Shown here: positions 29,318 through 39,900 of the stretch, piece after piece
Numbering within the stretch: position 1 is the first letter of the stretch
Layout: every line of letters begins with the position of its first letter
Assembly (NCBI GenBank): GCA_947470895.1
Contig: CANIVF010000007.1
Span: 36,274-100,273, forward strand
Origin: Bacteroidota bacterium
Lineage (GTDB): Bacteria; Bacteroidota; Bacteroidia; Cytophagales; Cyclobacteriaceae
Length of the DNA stretch: 64,000 nt
Reading direction: 5' to 3'
The notes under the pieces: generated by a model
Told to the model about the DNA's origin: nothing
Databases searched by the model: none
Seen by the model: the letters and a program-made list of their open reading frames with translations, nothing else
Made by a program: the position numbers and the translations under genes

Positions 29318-30715
29318 ATGAAATCAAAATCAGGTTTATCAAGAAGGTCGTTTATAGAAAAATCGTTGAAAGGAGCGGTAGGTACTTCTTTTTTTGTCAG
29401 TGGGTTTCCTACTATTGTGCCCGCTTCAGTGTTTGGAAAAAAAGCACCGAGCAATCGTATTAATATTGGTGCTATTGGCTATGGTCGCATTTCGCGGGGT
29501 CATGATTTACCCGGTGTTTGGAAACATGATTACGCACAAGTAATGGCTGTTTGTGATGTGGATACCAAAAGAGCCGAAGATGGAAAAAAACTAGTGAATG
29601 AATATTACACCAAAAAAAACGGAAAACCTTTCGATGGTGTGAAAGTGTATCATGATTATAAAGAGTTAGTGAAGAACAAAGATATTGATGCCGTATTGAT
29701 CAGCACTCCAGATCACACACATGCCATGATCGCTATCGCGGCTGCCATGGAAGGCAAACATATTTATATGCAGAAGCCGGCATCACTTACGATTTTAGAA
29801 GGAAGAATTGTAAGTGACTATGTTCAGAAAAGCGGAGTTGTCTTTCAAATAGGAAGTCAGCAAAGATCGTGGGAGCAGTTTAGGGTGGCTGCTGAGTTAG
29901 TGCGCAATGGTCGCATCGGTCAATTGAAAACGGTGTATGTAGGATTGCCGGGAGATCCTTCCGGTAATGAAGAACCTGAAATGCCGATACCAAAAAATCT
30001 TAACTACGACATGTGGTTGGGGGCAACACCAGAAGTGTATTACACAGAAAAAAGAGTTCATCCGCAAGCAGATTATGATCGTCCGGGTTGGTTGCGTTGC
30101 GAACAATTTGGTGCAGGTATGATCACGGGCTGGGGCTCTCATCATATTGATTCTGCTCATTGGGGAATGGGCATGGAGCGTTCTGGTCCGATCGAAGTTT
30201 GGGGGCATGCCGAATTTCCGAAGAGCGGATTGTGGGATGTGCATGGTGTTTTCAAAACAGAAGCCATGTATGCGAATGGAGTGAAGATGGTAGTCAGTAA
30301 CGAACTACCCAACGGAATAAAATATGAAGGCACCGAAGGTTGGATCTTTGTAACCCGCGGTAAGTATTCGGCAACATCCAGTGATCCGGTAACTAACTCT
30401 GATGGCTCAAAGCCATTAGACGCCAGCGATCCTAAAATACTTAAGTCTGTGATCGGTCCGAATGAATTTCATTTTATGGTGAGTAATGATCATCATGCCA
30501 ACTGGCTGGAAAGTATTCGTGATAAAAAACCAAATATTGCGCCTGTTGAAGAGGCTCATCGTTCTTGCTCTACGTGTCTCGTGCATCATATTGTAATGAA
30601 ACTGGATCGTAAAGTGTATTGGGATCCAACCATAGAAAAATTTAAGAATGATGAAGAGGCAAACAAAATGCCGAGCAGACCTCAAAGGAAACCTTATGTA
30701 CTGAATGTGAAATAA
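29318..30715 (+). CDS. Gfo/Idh/MocA family oxidoreductase with Tat-like signal
   Basis: N-term LSRRSFIEKSLKGAVGTSFFVSG; NIGAIGYGRISRG; MQKPASLTILEGRIV. Confidence 0.92.
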   Translation: MKSKSGLSRRSFIEKSLKGAVGTSFFVSGFPTIVPASVFGKKAPSNRINIGAIGYGRISRGHDLPGVWKHDYAQVMAVCDVDTKRAEDGKKLVNEYYTKKNGKPFDGVKVYHDYKELVKNKDIDAVLISTPDHTHAMIAIAAAMEGKHIYMQKPASLTILEGRIVSDYVQKSGVVFQIGSQQRSWEQFRVAAELVRNGRIGQLKTVYVGLPGDPSGNEEPEMPIPKNLNYDMWLGATPEVYYTEKRVHPQADYDRPGWLRCEQFGAGMITGWGSHHIDSAHWGMGMERSGPIEVWGHAEFPKSGLWDVHGVFKTEAMYANGVKMVVSNELPNGIKYEGTEGWIFVTRGKYSATSSDPVTNSDGSKPLDASDPKILKSVIGPNEFHFMVSNDHHANWLESIRDKKPNIAPVEEAHRSCSTCLVHHIVMKLDRKVYWDPTIEKFKNDEEANKMPSRPQRKPYVLNVK

Positions 30716-30769
30716 GGATCACTCAACGAGCTGTATAATAAACAACCTTAGGATAACACGTTAATTATA

Positions 30770-32143
30770 TTGATGAAAACAATTTACACACTCTCTTTTC
30801 TTGCTTTAGTTATGTCTTGTTCAAGTCCTACAGAAAATAAAGAATCAGACAAGGCTGTTCGTTTGATCACGGTCGATCCAGGACATTTTCATGCTGCCCT
30901 AGTGCAGAAATCGATGTATGACAATGTGGATTCGGTAGTTCATGTTTATGCACCTGAAGGAACCGATGTAGAATTTCATTTGAAACGAATAGATGCATTT
31001 AACACACGGGCTGAGAACCCTACACACTGGAAGGAAGAAGTTCATTATGGCGATGATTTCTTTGAAGAAATGATCAACCAAAAGGCTGGAAACGTGGTTG
31101 TCCTTTCGGGAAACAATAAGAAGAAGGCAGAATATATTTCCAAATCATTGCAGGCTGGCTTTAATGTGTTGGCCGACAAGCCCATGATTATCAAAGCAGA
31201 AGACTTTGAAGTTTTAAAAAGCGCTTTTGAAACTGCGAAGCTGAACAATCTGCTCTTGTATGATATTATGACCGAACGCTTTGAAATCACCACGATGCTT
31301 CAAAAGGAATTTTCGATGTTGCCGGATGTGTTCGGAGTTTTACAAGATGGAACACCGGATAATCCATCGGTAACCAAAGAAAGCGTTCATCACTTTTATA
31401 AGTATGTTTCCGGCAGCATTCTCACACGTCCAGCGTGGTTTATGGATGTGGCTCAGCAAGGCGAAGGAATTGTTGATGTAACAACCCATCTTGTTGATCT
31501 CGTGCAATGGGAATGTTTTCCAGACCAGGTTTTGGATTATACCCATGATGTTGAGTTGATCAATGCCAAAAGAACAACTACTGAAATGACGTTGAGTGAA
31601 TTCAAGGCCATCACTAAACTTGATGCGTTTCCTGAATATTTAAAAGAGAACGTGGTCAACGACACTGTTCTTAAAATCTATTCCAATGGGGAGATTAATT
31701 ATAAATTGAAAAACGTACACGCTAAAGTTTCTGTCATTTGGAATTACAAAGCTCCGGAAGGAGCAGGTGACACTCATTACTCCATCATGCGTGGGACAAA
31801 AGTCAACCTGATTATCAAACAAGGAGCAGAGCAACAATATAAGCCGGTTCTTTACATTGAACCTCTTACTCATGACGCTCAGTTTGAAACGACTTTGATG
31901 GATAATTTGAAACCAGTTCAAACTAAATATCCGGGTGTTGAATTGAAGAAACTTGAATCGAGTTGGGAAGTGATCGTTCCGGATTCATATAAAGAAGGAC
32001 ACGAAGCACATTTTGGTCGTGTGATGGAAAAATTTCTGGAGTATCTGAACAATCATAACATACCGGATTGGGAAGTGCCCAACATGCTGGCCAAATACTA
32101 CACGACCACAAAGGCGTTGGAGTTGGCCAAACAAAAAAAGTAG
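30770..32143 (+). CDS. Gfo/Idh/MocA-like putative oxidoreductase, lipoprotein
   Basis: Lipobox LALVMSCSSP; VLADKPMIIKAEDFEVLK; long C-terminal domain. Confidence 0.82.
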   Translation: MMKTIYTLSFLALVMSCSSPTENKESDKAVRLITVDPGHFHAALVQKSMYDNVDSVVHVYAPEGTDVEFHLKRIDAFNTRAENPTHWKEEVHYGDDFFEEMINQKAGNVVVLSGNNKKKAEYISKSLQAGFNVLADKPMIIKAEDFEVLKSAFETAKLNNLLLYDIMTERFEITTMLQKEFSMLPDVFGVLQDGTPDNPSVTKESVHHFYKYVSGSILTRPAWFMDVAQQGEGIVDVTTHLVDLVQWECFPDQVLDYTHDVELINAKRTTTEMTLSEFKAITKLDAFPEYLKENVVNDTVLKIYSNGEINYKLKNVHAKVSVIWNYKAPEGAGDTHYSIMRGTKVNLIIKQGAEQQYKPVLYIEPLTHDAQFETTLMDNLKPVQTKYPGVELKKLESSWEVIVPDSYKEGHEAHFGRVMEKFLEYLNNHNIPDWEVPNMLAKYYTTTKALELAKQKK

Positions 32144-32159
32144 TCTTCTGAAATCTGTA

Positions 32160-33185
32160 TTGTCTTACGTGAAAAAGTTAACATGCATCTCACCCGGAAA
32201 CTTTGAGTATGGAGAATCGGAACGACCGTCACTCACCAGGGATCATGCTATTCTGAAAATAAAACGCATCGGTATTTGTGGTACTGATCTTCATGCCTTT
32301 GAGGGAACCCAACCCTATTTTAATTATCCCAGGATTCTTGGTCATGAACTGGCTGCCGAGTTGGTAGAGGTTGATGGAAGGGATGATTTCAAGCAACATG
32401 AAATCGTTGCGTTTATTCCATACTTCAATTGTGGAACTTGCATTGCTTGCCGGAACAGAAGACCAAACTGTTGTGTAAGTCTTAAAGTTTCCGGAGTTCA
32501 TATTGATGGAGGAATGGTAGAGTATCTGTCGGTGCCTTCCTACTCATTGGTTCATGGAGATGGTTTAGATCTTGATTCGCTTGCTTTGATTGAACCACTG
32601 GCCATTGGAGCACATGGCGTTAGAAGAGCCGGAATTAAAGAAGGTGAATTTGTATTAGTGGTGGGCGCTGGTCCCATTGGATTAGGTACGATGGAGTTTG
32701 CCCGAATTGCCGGAGGCCAGGTGATTGCATTAGATCTGGTTGATTCACGCTTACAATTCTGTAAACAAAATTTAGGCGTTCCATTCACGATTAATGGATC
32801 CAACTCCGATGTTGTAGAACAATTGAAAGAGATCACAGACGGTAATATGCCCACGGTAGTGATTGACGCAACGGGAAGTCGGGGAGCAATTAATGGCGCA
32901 TTCAATTTTATGGCCCATGGTGGTCGATATGTTCTGATTGGATTGCAGAAAGAGATGATCAGTTTCAGTCACCCGGAATTTCATAAACGCGAAGCAACGC
33001 TCATGAGCAGCCGAAATGCAACGCGTGAAGATTTTGATCATGTGATCAGTTCAATTAAAAACGGATCGATAAATCCTACCAATTACATCACTCACAGGGT
33101 TGGATTTGATCAGGTGAAGGATCAGTTTGCATCATGGCTAAATCCTGCTAACGGAGTGATCAAGGCAATGGTGGAGATGGTGTGA
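32160..33185 (+). CDS. zinc-binding MDR alcohol/polyol dehydrogenase
   Basis: GICGTDLHAFEG, GHELAAE, CGTCIACRNRRPNCC structural zinc site, VVGAGPIGLG. L-galactonate dehydrogenase-like role is only inferred from context. Confidence 0.88.
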   Translation: MSYVKKLTCISPGNFEYGESERPSLTRDHAILKIKRIGICGTDLHAFEGTQPYFNYPRILGHELAAELVEVDGRDDFKQHEIVAFIPYFNCGTCIACRNRRPNCCVSLKVSGVHIDGGMVEYLSVPSYSLVHGDGLDLDSLALIEPLAIGAHGVRRAGIKEGEFVLVVGAGPIGLGTMEFARIAGGQVIALDLVDSRLQFCKQNLGVPFTINGSNSDVVEQLKEITDGNMPTVVIDATGSRGAINGAFNFMAHGGRYVLIGLQKEMISFSHPEFHKREATLMSSRNATREDFDHVISSIKNGSINPTNYITHRVGFDQVKDQFASWLNPANGVIKAMVEMV

Positions 33186-33217
33186 GAAATTATCAATAAA
33201 GTAAACTTGCTCCTGAT

Positions 33218-34057
33218 ATGACATTACAAAGTTCAATACGATTCGCTACAAACCCTCAGGACTTTAAGGGTTATGATACCTCTAAACTCAGACAGCAATT
33301 TCTGATTGAAGATTTGTTTATAGATAATACCATTCAAGTGGTGTACTCACACTATGATCGACTCATCATTGGTGGTGTTAAACCGATGGGTGGTGAAGTG
33401 AAACTCGAAACGTTTGATTCGCTGAAGTCGTCTTATTTTCTCGAGCGAAGAGAGATGGGTATTGTCAATGTAGGAGATGCAGGGGAAGTGAAGGTCGATG
33501 GAAAAAGTTACATACTCCAAAACAGAGAAGCACTTTATATTGGTAGAGGTCTTGAGAATGTTTCATTTTCAAGTCAGGCCGGTGGTGCTGCACTTTTTTA
33601 TTTTAATTCAGCTCCGGCCCACGCATCTTATCCAACAAAGAAAGTTAGTTTAGATGAAGCCGAGATTGTTGAACTGGGTGGCTCGAACAATGCGAATAGC
33701 AGAGTCATTCGCAAGCTCATCGTTCATCCCCATGTGCAAACATGTCAATTGCAAATGGGCCTTACTGAATTAAAGTCTGGAAGCATCTGGAATACCATGC
33801 CACCGCACACACATGATCGAAGGATGGAAGCCTATTTCTATTTTAATATCCCGGAAGGAAACACAGTCTGTCATTTCATGGGAGAGCCCAATGAAACGAG
33901 GCACATTTGGGTGCAAAATAATCAGGCAGTCATTTCACCGCCATGGTCAATTCATAGTGGTGCGGGCACATCAAACTATTCTTTCATCTGGGGAATGGCT
34001 GGCGAGAATCTTAATTATAGTGATATGGATATGGTGAAGCCGAATGAGCTGAGGTAA
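33218..34057 (+). CDS. kduI: 5-dehydro-4-deoxy-D-glucuronate isomerase
   Basis: RREMGIVNVGDAG, ALYIGRGLENVSF, TMPPHTHDRRMEAYFYFNIPE, SIHSGAGTSNYSFIWGMAGEN. Confidence 0.95.
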   Translation: MTLQSSIRFATNPQDFKGYDTSKLRQQFLIEDLFIDNTIQVVYSHYDRLIIGGVKPMGGEVKLETFDSLKSSYFLERREMGIVNVGDAGEVKVDGKSYILQNREALYIGRGLENVSFSSQAGGAALFYFNSAPAHASYPTKKVSLDEAEIVELGGSNNANSRVIRKLIVHPHVQTCQLQMGLTELKSGSIWNTMPPHTHDRRMEAYFYFNIPEGNTVCHFMGEPNETRHIWVQNNQAVISPPWSIHSGAGTSNYSFIWGMAGENLNYSDMDMVKPNELR

Positions 34058-34176
34058 AATGTTTTGAGATTTGTTTGACTTCGAGCAAGTCCTAAAAACA
34101 CACGAATACCAGTGTTTAGATTGTGTGTAACAAGTTTGGCAATGGCATTGGTGTGGCTTGGAAATGTTTTAATCTA

Positions 34177-36728
34177 TTACTTGCTGATTAAAATTTGTTT
34201 TGAAATTAGTTCTTCACCTCTCTGAATATGCAGGTAATATAATCCGTTTTGAATGTCGCTAACATCGAGTACGATCTTTCCATCTTTACTTTCTCCTTTG
34301 CGCAATTCAACATTATATGAATTTAGTAACGCAGCCGTAAAGTTGTCAGGAAAACTTACACCTGGATCTTTACCAAATCCAACATCAGAAATTGTCAAGC
34401 TTGATTCAGTAGATTCGATTGTCAAGTTACTTGAAGCAGGGTTTGGATAAACTGCAATTCGTTGCTGCTGCCCACCTCCGCTACTGACGTTTATCGTGAG
34501 ATTATGCGTCCAACTAGAGCCACATAAAGAGTTATTTGCTGAACAGTTTAGGGTATATGTGCCGCCTACCGATGATGTTTTAATACCAGGAGTTGACGTA
34601 TTTCGGCCACTAACAAAAGAGAACCCTGATGGCAAGACCCATGTATAGGATGTAGCACCAGGAACGAAGTCAACTTGAAAATTGTATATACAGCCAGCGC
34701 ATAGGGTTACGGGATCAACGCCTCGTTGACCACTAGGATAAATCAATGTAGAATTGCTCGCATCAGGCAGACCTACATAAATAGATTTACTAACACCTGC
34801 ACCAGAGCAATAACCTCCATTATAGGTGGCTATAACTGTTGCGTAACCGTTAAAATTGTTTATACTTGTTGCATAACCACTGGATGAATTGATTTGCAAT
34901 CCGCTGGAATTGTCAGATGACCACGATACCGTTGAGCCCGATGGGACTGTTTGTAGCGAATATTGTTGAGATGTACATAACGAACTAGATCCTGTAATGG
35001 TTGAGTTTGGATTCTCAAAGCCAAGAACAGTGTAGGCAAAATTAACACTGGCCGGAGTTGAGGGATAGTAACCAATATATTGATTGGAGGATGACCATAT
35101 CTCATATACGTATGTTCTTAAAGTAACTCCCGTGCTAGTAAGTGTACCAGGCACAATTTCGCAGAAGCCTTCACCAAAATTGGGATTAGCCGGACTCCAT
35201 CCTGTTGAAAAAACACCCCTGCCCCAAACACCGGTGATTGAACAGAAAGGCTTGGGGAACGTTATAGTTTTTCTTACCTCATACTTTTTAGCAGTATATG
35301 TGCCAGATGCTAAGTTAGCATGTGCTGAATAAAGACTTATCTGTGATTGAGCTGTCGAATTAAAGACAGTGCCACCGCTTACAGTCCATTGATTTAAAGA
35401 ATATGGTGCACGTAAAAAGTCTAAAGCTTTTTTTGCATTTATTCGCCCATAACCATATGCTTCAGTGAAATTTTGGCCATTCATAGCATTAACTTTATCG
35501 GCACTAAGTCTTATGATATTCACTATATCATCATTAGCTAAATTATGATTATATCCTTTTAGCAGAGACGCTAATCCTGAAACAAATGGTGCGGCAAATG
35601 AAGTTCCTGTTACACCAATATACTCGCTGGCTTCTGTTGTTGTCCGGACGTTAGCACCTGGGGCTACAACATCAAGATGATTTCCTTGTCCTGAAGTGTT
35701 CACTATAACATCATTAATACTAGTTCCCCAACTGCCATGACATTGTCATATCCACCTGGATAAGAAACAACACCTGGCTGCAGTAATTGATGATTCCCAG
35801 ATGCTGCAATTGCTACTCTATTTTGCTTATACACGTATGCAAATGCTTGTCTATGGGTAAGATTATATAATCCCTCAATACCGTTTCCAAGATTGTCATA
35901 TCCCGATATTGAACTCCAACTGTTATTTAGTACATAAACATTGGGACTATAATCAACTGTTCCAGTTATGATTTGATACATAACGGAAGGGTCTCCACCT
36001 GTAAGATCCATTCTTCTAGCGTAAATTTTTGCATTCCAGTCAACTCCTGCAATCCCTTGACCATTTCCGCCAATAGCTGCTGCCACACCAGCCACTTTTA
36101 TTCCATGTCCAGCTTTTGAATAGCCTTGATCACTGAAGATAATTTTACTTGCAAAATCAGGATGGGGATTTATACCATAATCTATGATCGCGATGATGTT
36201 ATTCGGGTTACCTGTATAGATGTCCCATGCAGCCTCTGCGTTAATATCAGCTCCAATATTAGTATTGTTTTTTAAACCCCATTGTAGATTATAGTCTGTA
36301 TCATCAGGTGAAACATTGGGAGCATCTAATACAAAAGGTTCAGCGTATAAAACCTCCTCCATTTTGTTAAGGTCACTAAGTATCTCCGATTTATCCTTAC
36401 CCTTAGGGACTTTCACCTTGAAGAGTTTTGCAAGATTGAGTTTGGCTATTTTACTTCCATCTGATAATATTTTAATAGTATCAGCTTCATTAAAATCTGG
36501 GGAGCTTGGGGTTATGTATTCTTCTGAGAGCCCCATTGTTGCAAGTCGGTTTTTGAGTTCGTGCGCTTTAAACCTAGTTGATATTTTGGCCACATTTTCC
36601 GTGATTGTTTTTTCGCGTTCAACACCTTTCATGAAATATACTAAGATGTAATCATTAGGGTTGAGTAATTGTTGAGCATCTAGTTGGTAAGCAAAAAGGA
36701 TCAAAATAATCAGGTTAAAACTTTTCAT
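34177..36728 (-). pseudogene. S8 (subtilisin-like) serine protease with T9SS type-A C-terminal sorting domain, split by a frameshift at the C-run 35726-35729
   Basis: ORF 35703-36728 carries Asp (IIAIIDYGINPHPD), His (GHGIKVAGVAAA) and Asn (VLNNSW); ORF 34177-35703 carries Ser (GVTGTSFAAPFVSGLASLL) and CTD (YPNPASSNLTI...YYLHIQRGEELISKQILISK). Confidence 0.85.
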
Positions 36729-36739
36729 AACATTATTAT

Positions 36740-37777
36740 TTAGTTTGACATAATGACGAAAGAATTATAGGTTAGTTGCTTTTGATTGGTGCCATCTGTA
36801 TTCATAATCCACAAAGTGCCATCGTTCTGGTTTGATAAAATTCCCTGATCTTTTTGAAATACTATTTTAGATCCATCAGGAGACCAGCAAAAATTGTTTA
36901 TCGGTGCATTTATGAGTTTTTTAAAGTTATTTCCTTGCGAATCTATCCGACATAGATGAAGTCCAGTCCCATCAGAGAAGTTACTGATGAAGCCAATATG
37001 TGATCCTGTTTTAGAGTATTTGATTTGCTGAATATCTCTTGAAGGAAGTTCAAAGAACTTAAAAAAATGTTTTTTACTGTTGTCAAATGAATATACCCAA
37101 AGTGAATCGCCCAAGATTTTCCCTGATTCAGACAGTGCAACAGTACTATATAGCAATGAATTAGAATTAGGATCCCAAGTCGAAAATATTCCATATTTTC
37201 CAATTAGCTCACTTGTGTTTATAGTTGATGATTTGAACCAAATTCCGCAGGGTAGACCTATGCTACAATTTGATTGAGAAAATGAAATTTTGTTTCCATC
37301 TGGCCCCCATGCGGGAAAGAAATTACGTCCCTCAGTAGTTAGTTGCTCAATTTGAGTTGTATCAAATTTTTGCCCATCAAAAGGCATTTTGAATATTTGT
37401 GCGTTCTTGACAAAAGCAATCCACTTTCCGTCAGGGCTCCATGCTGGTGTCTGTAGCTTATACGGTAGAATTCTTCTTTTAATTGTTCCATCCATGTTAA
37501 TCAACCAAAAACCTACTGAGTCTTCCTTGTATTTAAAATCAGCAGGTAATGGCTTGCAGCCTTTAAGGGGAGAATCTAAAATGACCTCCTTGATGGGTCT
37601 ATGGTTAAAACCAATAATATTTCCGGAAGGATGCCAGATTGGATCCTCATAAGGAGGATCGGCTACAATGCCGGAGTTAATGCAAACAGGTTGGTCATTT
37701 TCACAAGAGCTTATCGTCAATAAGGTAATTATTGAAAAAAGGACTAAAAGAGTATTTAGGCTCAATTTTAAGAACAC
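36740..37777 (-). CDS. TolB/PD40 beta-propeller lipoprotein
   Basis: Lipobox LLTISSCEND; repeated 'PAWSPDGKWIAF', 'FPAWGPDGNKISFS', 'CWSPDGSKIVFQ'. Confidence 0.83.
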   Translation of the reverse strand: MFLKLSLNTLLVLFSIITLLTISSCENDQPVCINSGIVADPPYEDPIWHPSGNIIGFNHRPIKEVILDSPLKGCKPLPADFKYKEDSVGFWLINMDGTIKRRILPYKLQTPAWSPDGKWIAFVKNAQIFKMPFDGQKFDTTQIEQLTTEGRNFFPAWGPDGNKISFSQSNCSIGLPCGIWFKSSTINTSELIGKYGIFSTWDPNSNSLLYSTVALSESGKILGDSLWVYSFDNSKKHFFKFFELPSRDIQQIKYSKTGSHIGFISNFSDGTGLHLCRIDSQGNNFKKLINAPINNFCWSPDGSKIVFQKDQGILSNQNDGTLWIMNTDGTNQKQLTYNSFVIMSN

Positions 37778-37791
37778 GGAAATTTTGAAGC

Positions 37792-38238
37792 TTAGTTGGT
37801 GATTGATAAAATTATAATTTGGTCATCATGGATATTTATATACTCATTAAAGTATGATGTGTTTATATTCGCTCTACAAATAGGAAAGACCTTTTCGCTA
37901 TTATTCGCATGGCGATACTTTATTTTAATTGGGAAATCACTCCATGCTGTGTCTGGAAAAATGCAATAGAGTTCATAGTTCTTAAAATATTCTGGAGGGA
38001 ATTGATACAAACCAATCGGGAAGCTGTAATTTACCATAGTGTCTTTTTGAGATGGTATATTGATAATAAACCCAACACTTCCTCCATTCGGTTCCCCAAC
38101 TCCTGTACAAGGATCGAACCCTATTACAAAACCATCTGAGAAATTTTCACATGTTGGGCAGGTCGGGCCATCTTTGTAATGGCATCCATTCAATGCTAAT
38201 ATTCCTATAACAAAAGAAATATATATTAAGGTTTTCAT
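37792..38238 (-). CDS. hypothetical lipoprotein
   Basis: From ATG 38238: MKTLIYISFVIGILALNGCHYKDGPTCPTCENF; ORF-track start at 38304 adds a non-signal extension. Confidence 0.65.
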   Translation of the reverse strand: MKTLIYISFVIGILALNGCHYKDGPTCPTCENFSDGFVIGFDPCTGVGEPNGGSVGFIINIPSQKDTMVNYSFPIGLYQFPPEYFKNYELYCIFPDTAWSDFPIKIKYRHANNSEKVFPICRANINTSYFNEYINIHDDQIIILSITN

Positions 38239-38611
38239 GCCATAAGTATTTTTATTTTTGACAATCATATTATGAATGTAAACAATCTGAATGTTAAGAC
38301 ACAATGATTTAGTGTTAATTAGGTATCGTTGAGTCTTTTTGTTACTCTGGCGTTAAATATTTTTGAAATCAAAGCAAATGACTCCATTTTCTTAACATTA
38401 CAGAACAGAGAGAAATGTTTAGAATATGCTCATTTTGAATCTGTTTAAAAATTGCTAAAAAGATTTAGGCACGACTGAGTTTCCAAGTGTGGAGACTGGA
38501 CTAATAGATGGTGAAGTCGCCTTTCGGCAGCATAGTGGCGGCTATATAGCTGGTACTAATTGGCCAATCTTTCTGGATTATGCCAGCCTGTATTTTAAGT
38601 GAGAAAATTTA

Positions 38612-38655
38612 AGCCACAGATTCACTGATTATTTTAAATCAGTGAATCTGTGGCT
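38612..38655. repeat. perfect 19-bp inverted repeat, 6-nt loop
   Basis: AGCCACAGATTCACTGATT-ATTTTA-AATCAGTGAATCTGTGGCT. Confidence 0.9.
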
Positions 38656-38668
38656 AACCATCTAATTT

Positions 38669-39838
38669 CTATTTTAAATACGTGGCTATCCCCAGCTCCA
38701 AACCACGCAACTCGGCAAGGCCTCTTAATCTTCCAATAGCAGTATATCCCGGCAATGTTTTTTTAGTGAGATCATCCAACATCTGATGTCCATGATCAGG
38801 TCTCATTGGAATGGATTGTCCTGTGCGTTTCATCAACAAAATAATCTCACGAACTACCGCAGGCATATCGGTATCACCATCAAGATGATCGGCTTCATAG
38901 AAATTTCCTTCTGCATCGCGTCTTGTGTTTCGTAAATGTAAGAAATGAATGTGATCACCTAAGCGGTTTACCATGCCAGGTAAATCATTGGTGGACCGAA
39001 CTCCGTATGATCCGGTGCAGAAGCAAAGTCCGTTGGCAACGGAAGGAGCAGCTGCTAATAATTCCTTTGCATCTTGTTCGGTGCTCACCACCCGTGGAAG
39101 TCCAAGGATGGGATATGGAGGATCGTCTGGATGTATGGCTAATTTAAGCCCGAGCGATTCCGCAGCAGGGACTATTTGTTGTAAGAAATAAAACAGGTGC
39201 TCCTTTAATTTTTTCGCATCGATGTGCGCGTAGGTCTTTAGTGCCGTGAGGATTTGTTCTTCGGTGAATCGTTCTTCGCTTCCAGGTAATCCCAGTAATG
39301 CATTATTAAAAAGCGTTTCTTTTTCAATGGCTGTCATGCTCTCGAAGCGACTTTTTGCTTTCGTTATTTCGTCTGCGGTATACTCCTTTTCTGCACCTGG
39401 GCGCTTCAGCAGAAAAAGATCGAAAGCAACGAATGCTGATTTTTCAAAACGAAGTGCTTTACTTCCATCGGGCATTGTATATCGAGGATCTGTCCGCATC
39501 CAATCCAGGATGGGCATAAAATTATACGTTACTACTTTCAATCCGCAGGTAGCTACATTTTTTAAACTGATTTTATAATTCTCAATCCATTGCTTGAAGT
39601 CACCGGATTGTTTTTTGATGTGTTCATGAACAGGTAAACTTTCGATTACAGTCCAGGTGAGGCCGGCATCTTCCACTTGTTTTTTGCGGATGTTAATTTC
39701 TTCTACTGTCCAGATATCTCCTACAGGAATATGGTGTAAAGCGGTGACCACGCCTGTGCATCCTGCCTGCCGAATATCTGATAAGCTTACCGGGTCTTTC
39801 GGCCCGAACCACCTCATGGTTTGTTCCATCAAATGCAT
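38669..39838 (-). CDS. uxuA: mannonate dehydratase
   Basis: [65 protein letters not shown]. Confidence 0.97.
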   Translation of the reverse strand: MHLMEQTMRWFGPKDPVSLSDIRQAGCTGVVTALHHIPVGDIWTVEEINIRKKQVEDAGLTWTVIESLPVHEHIKKQSGDFKQWIENYKISLKNVATCGLKVVTYNFMPILDWMRTDPRYTMPDGSKALRFEKSAFVAFDLFLLKRPGAEKEYTADEITKAKSRFESMTAIEKETLFNNALLGLPGSEERFTEEQILTALKTYAHIDAKKLKEHLFYFLQQIVPAAESLGLKLAIHPDDPPYPILGLPRVVSTEQDAKELLAAAPSVANGLCFCTGSYGVRSTNDLPGMVNRLGDHIHFLHLRNTRRDAEGNFYEADHLDGDTDMPAVVREIILLMKRTGQSIPMRPDHGHQMLDDLTKKTLPGYTAIGRLRGLAELRGLELGIATYLK

Positions 39839-39900
39839 AAACGATTCTTTATGGTTAATTCATTAGTATTTTAAACTTCTGCAAAGGTATCAAACAGAAT

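Noticed and set aside
34177-36728. Two independent genes as given in the ORF track
   Set aside because: Catalytic residues are divided between them and a one-base change gives a continuous, canonical S8 protease.
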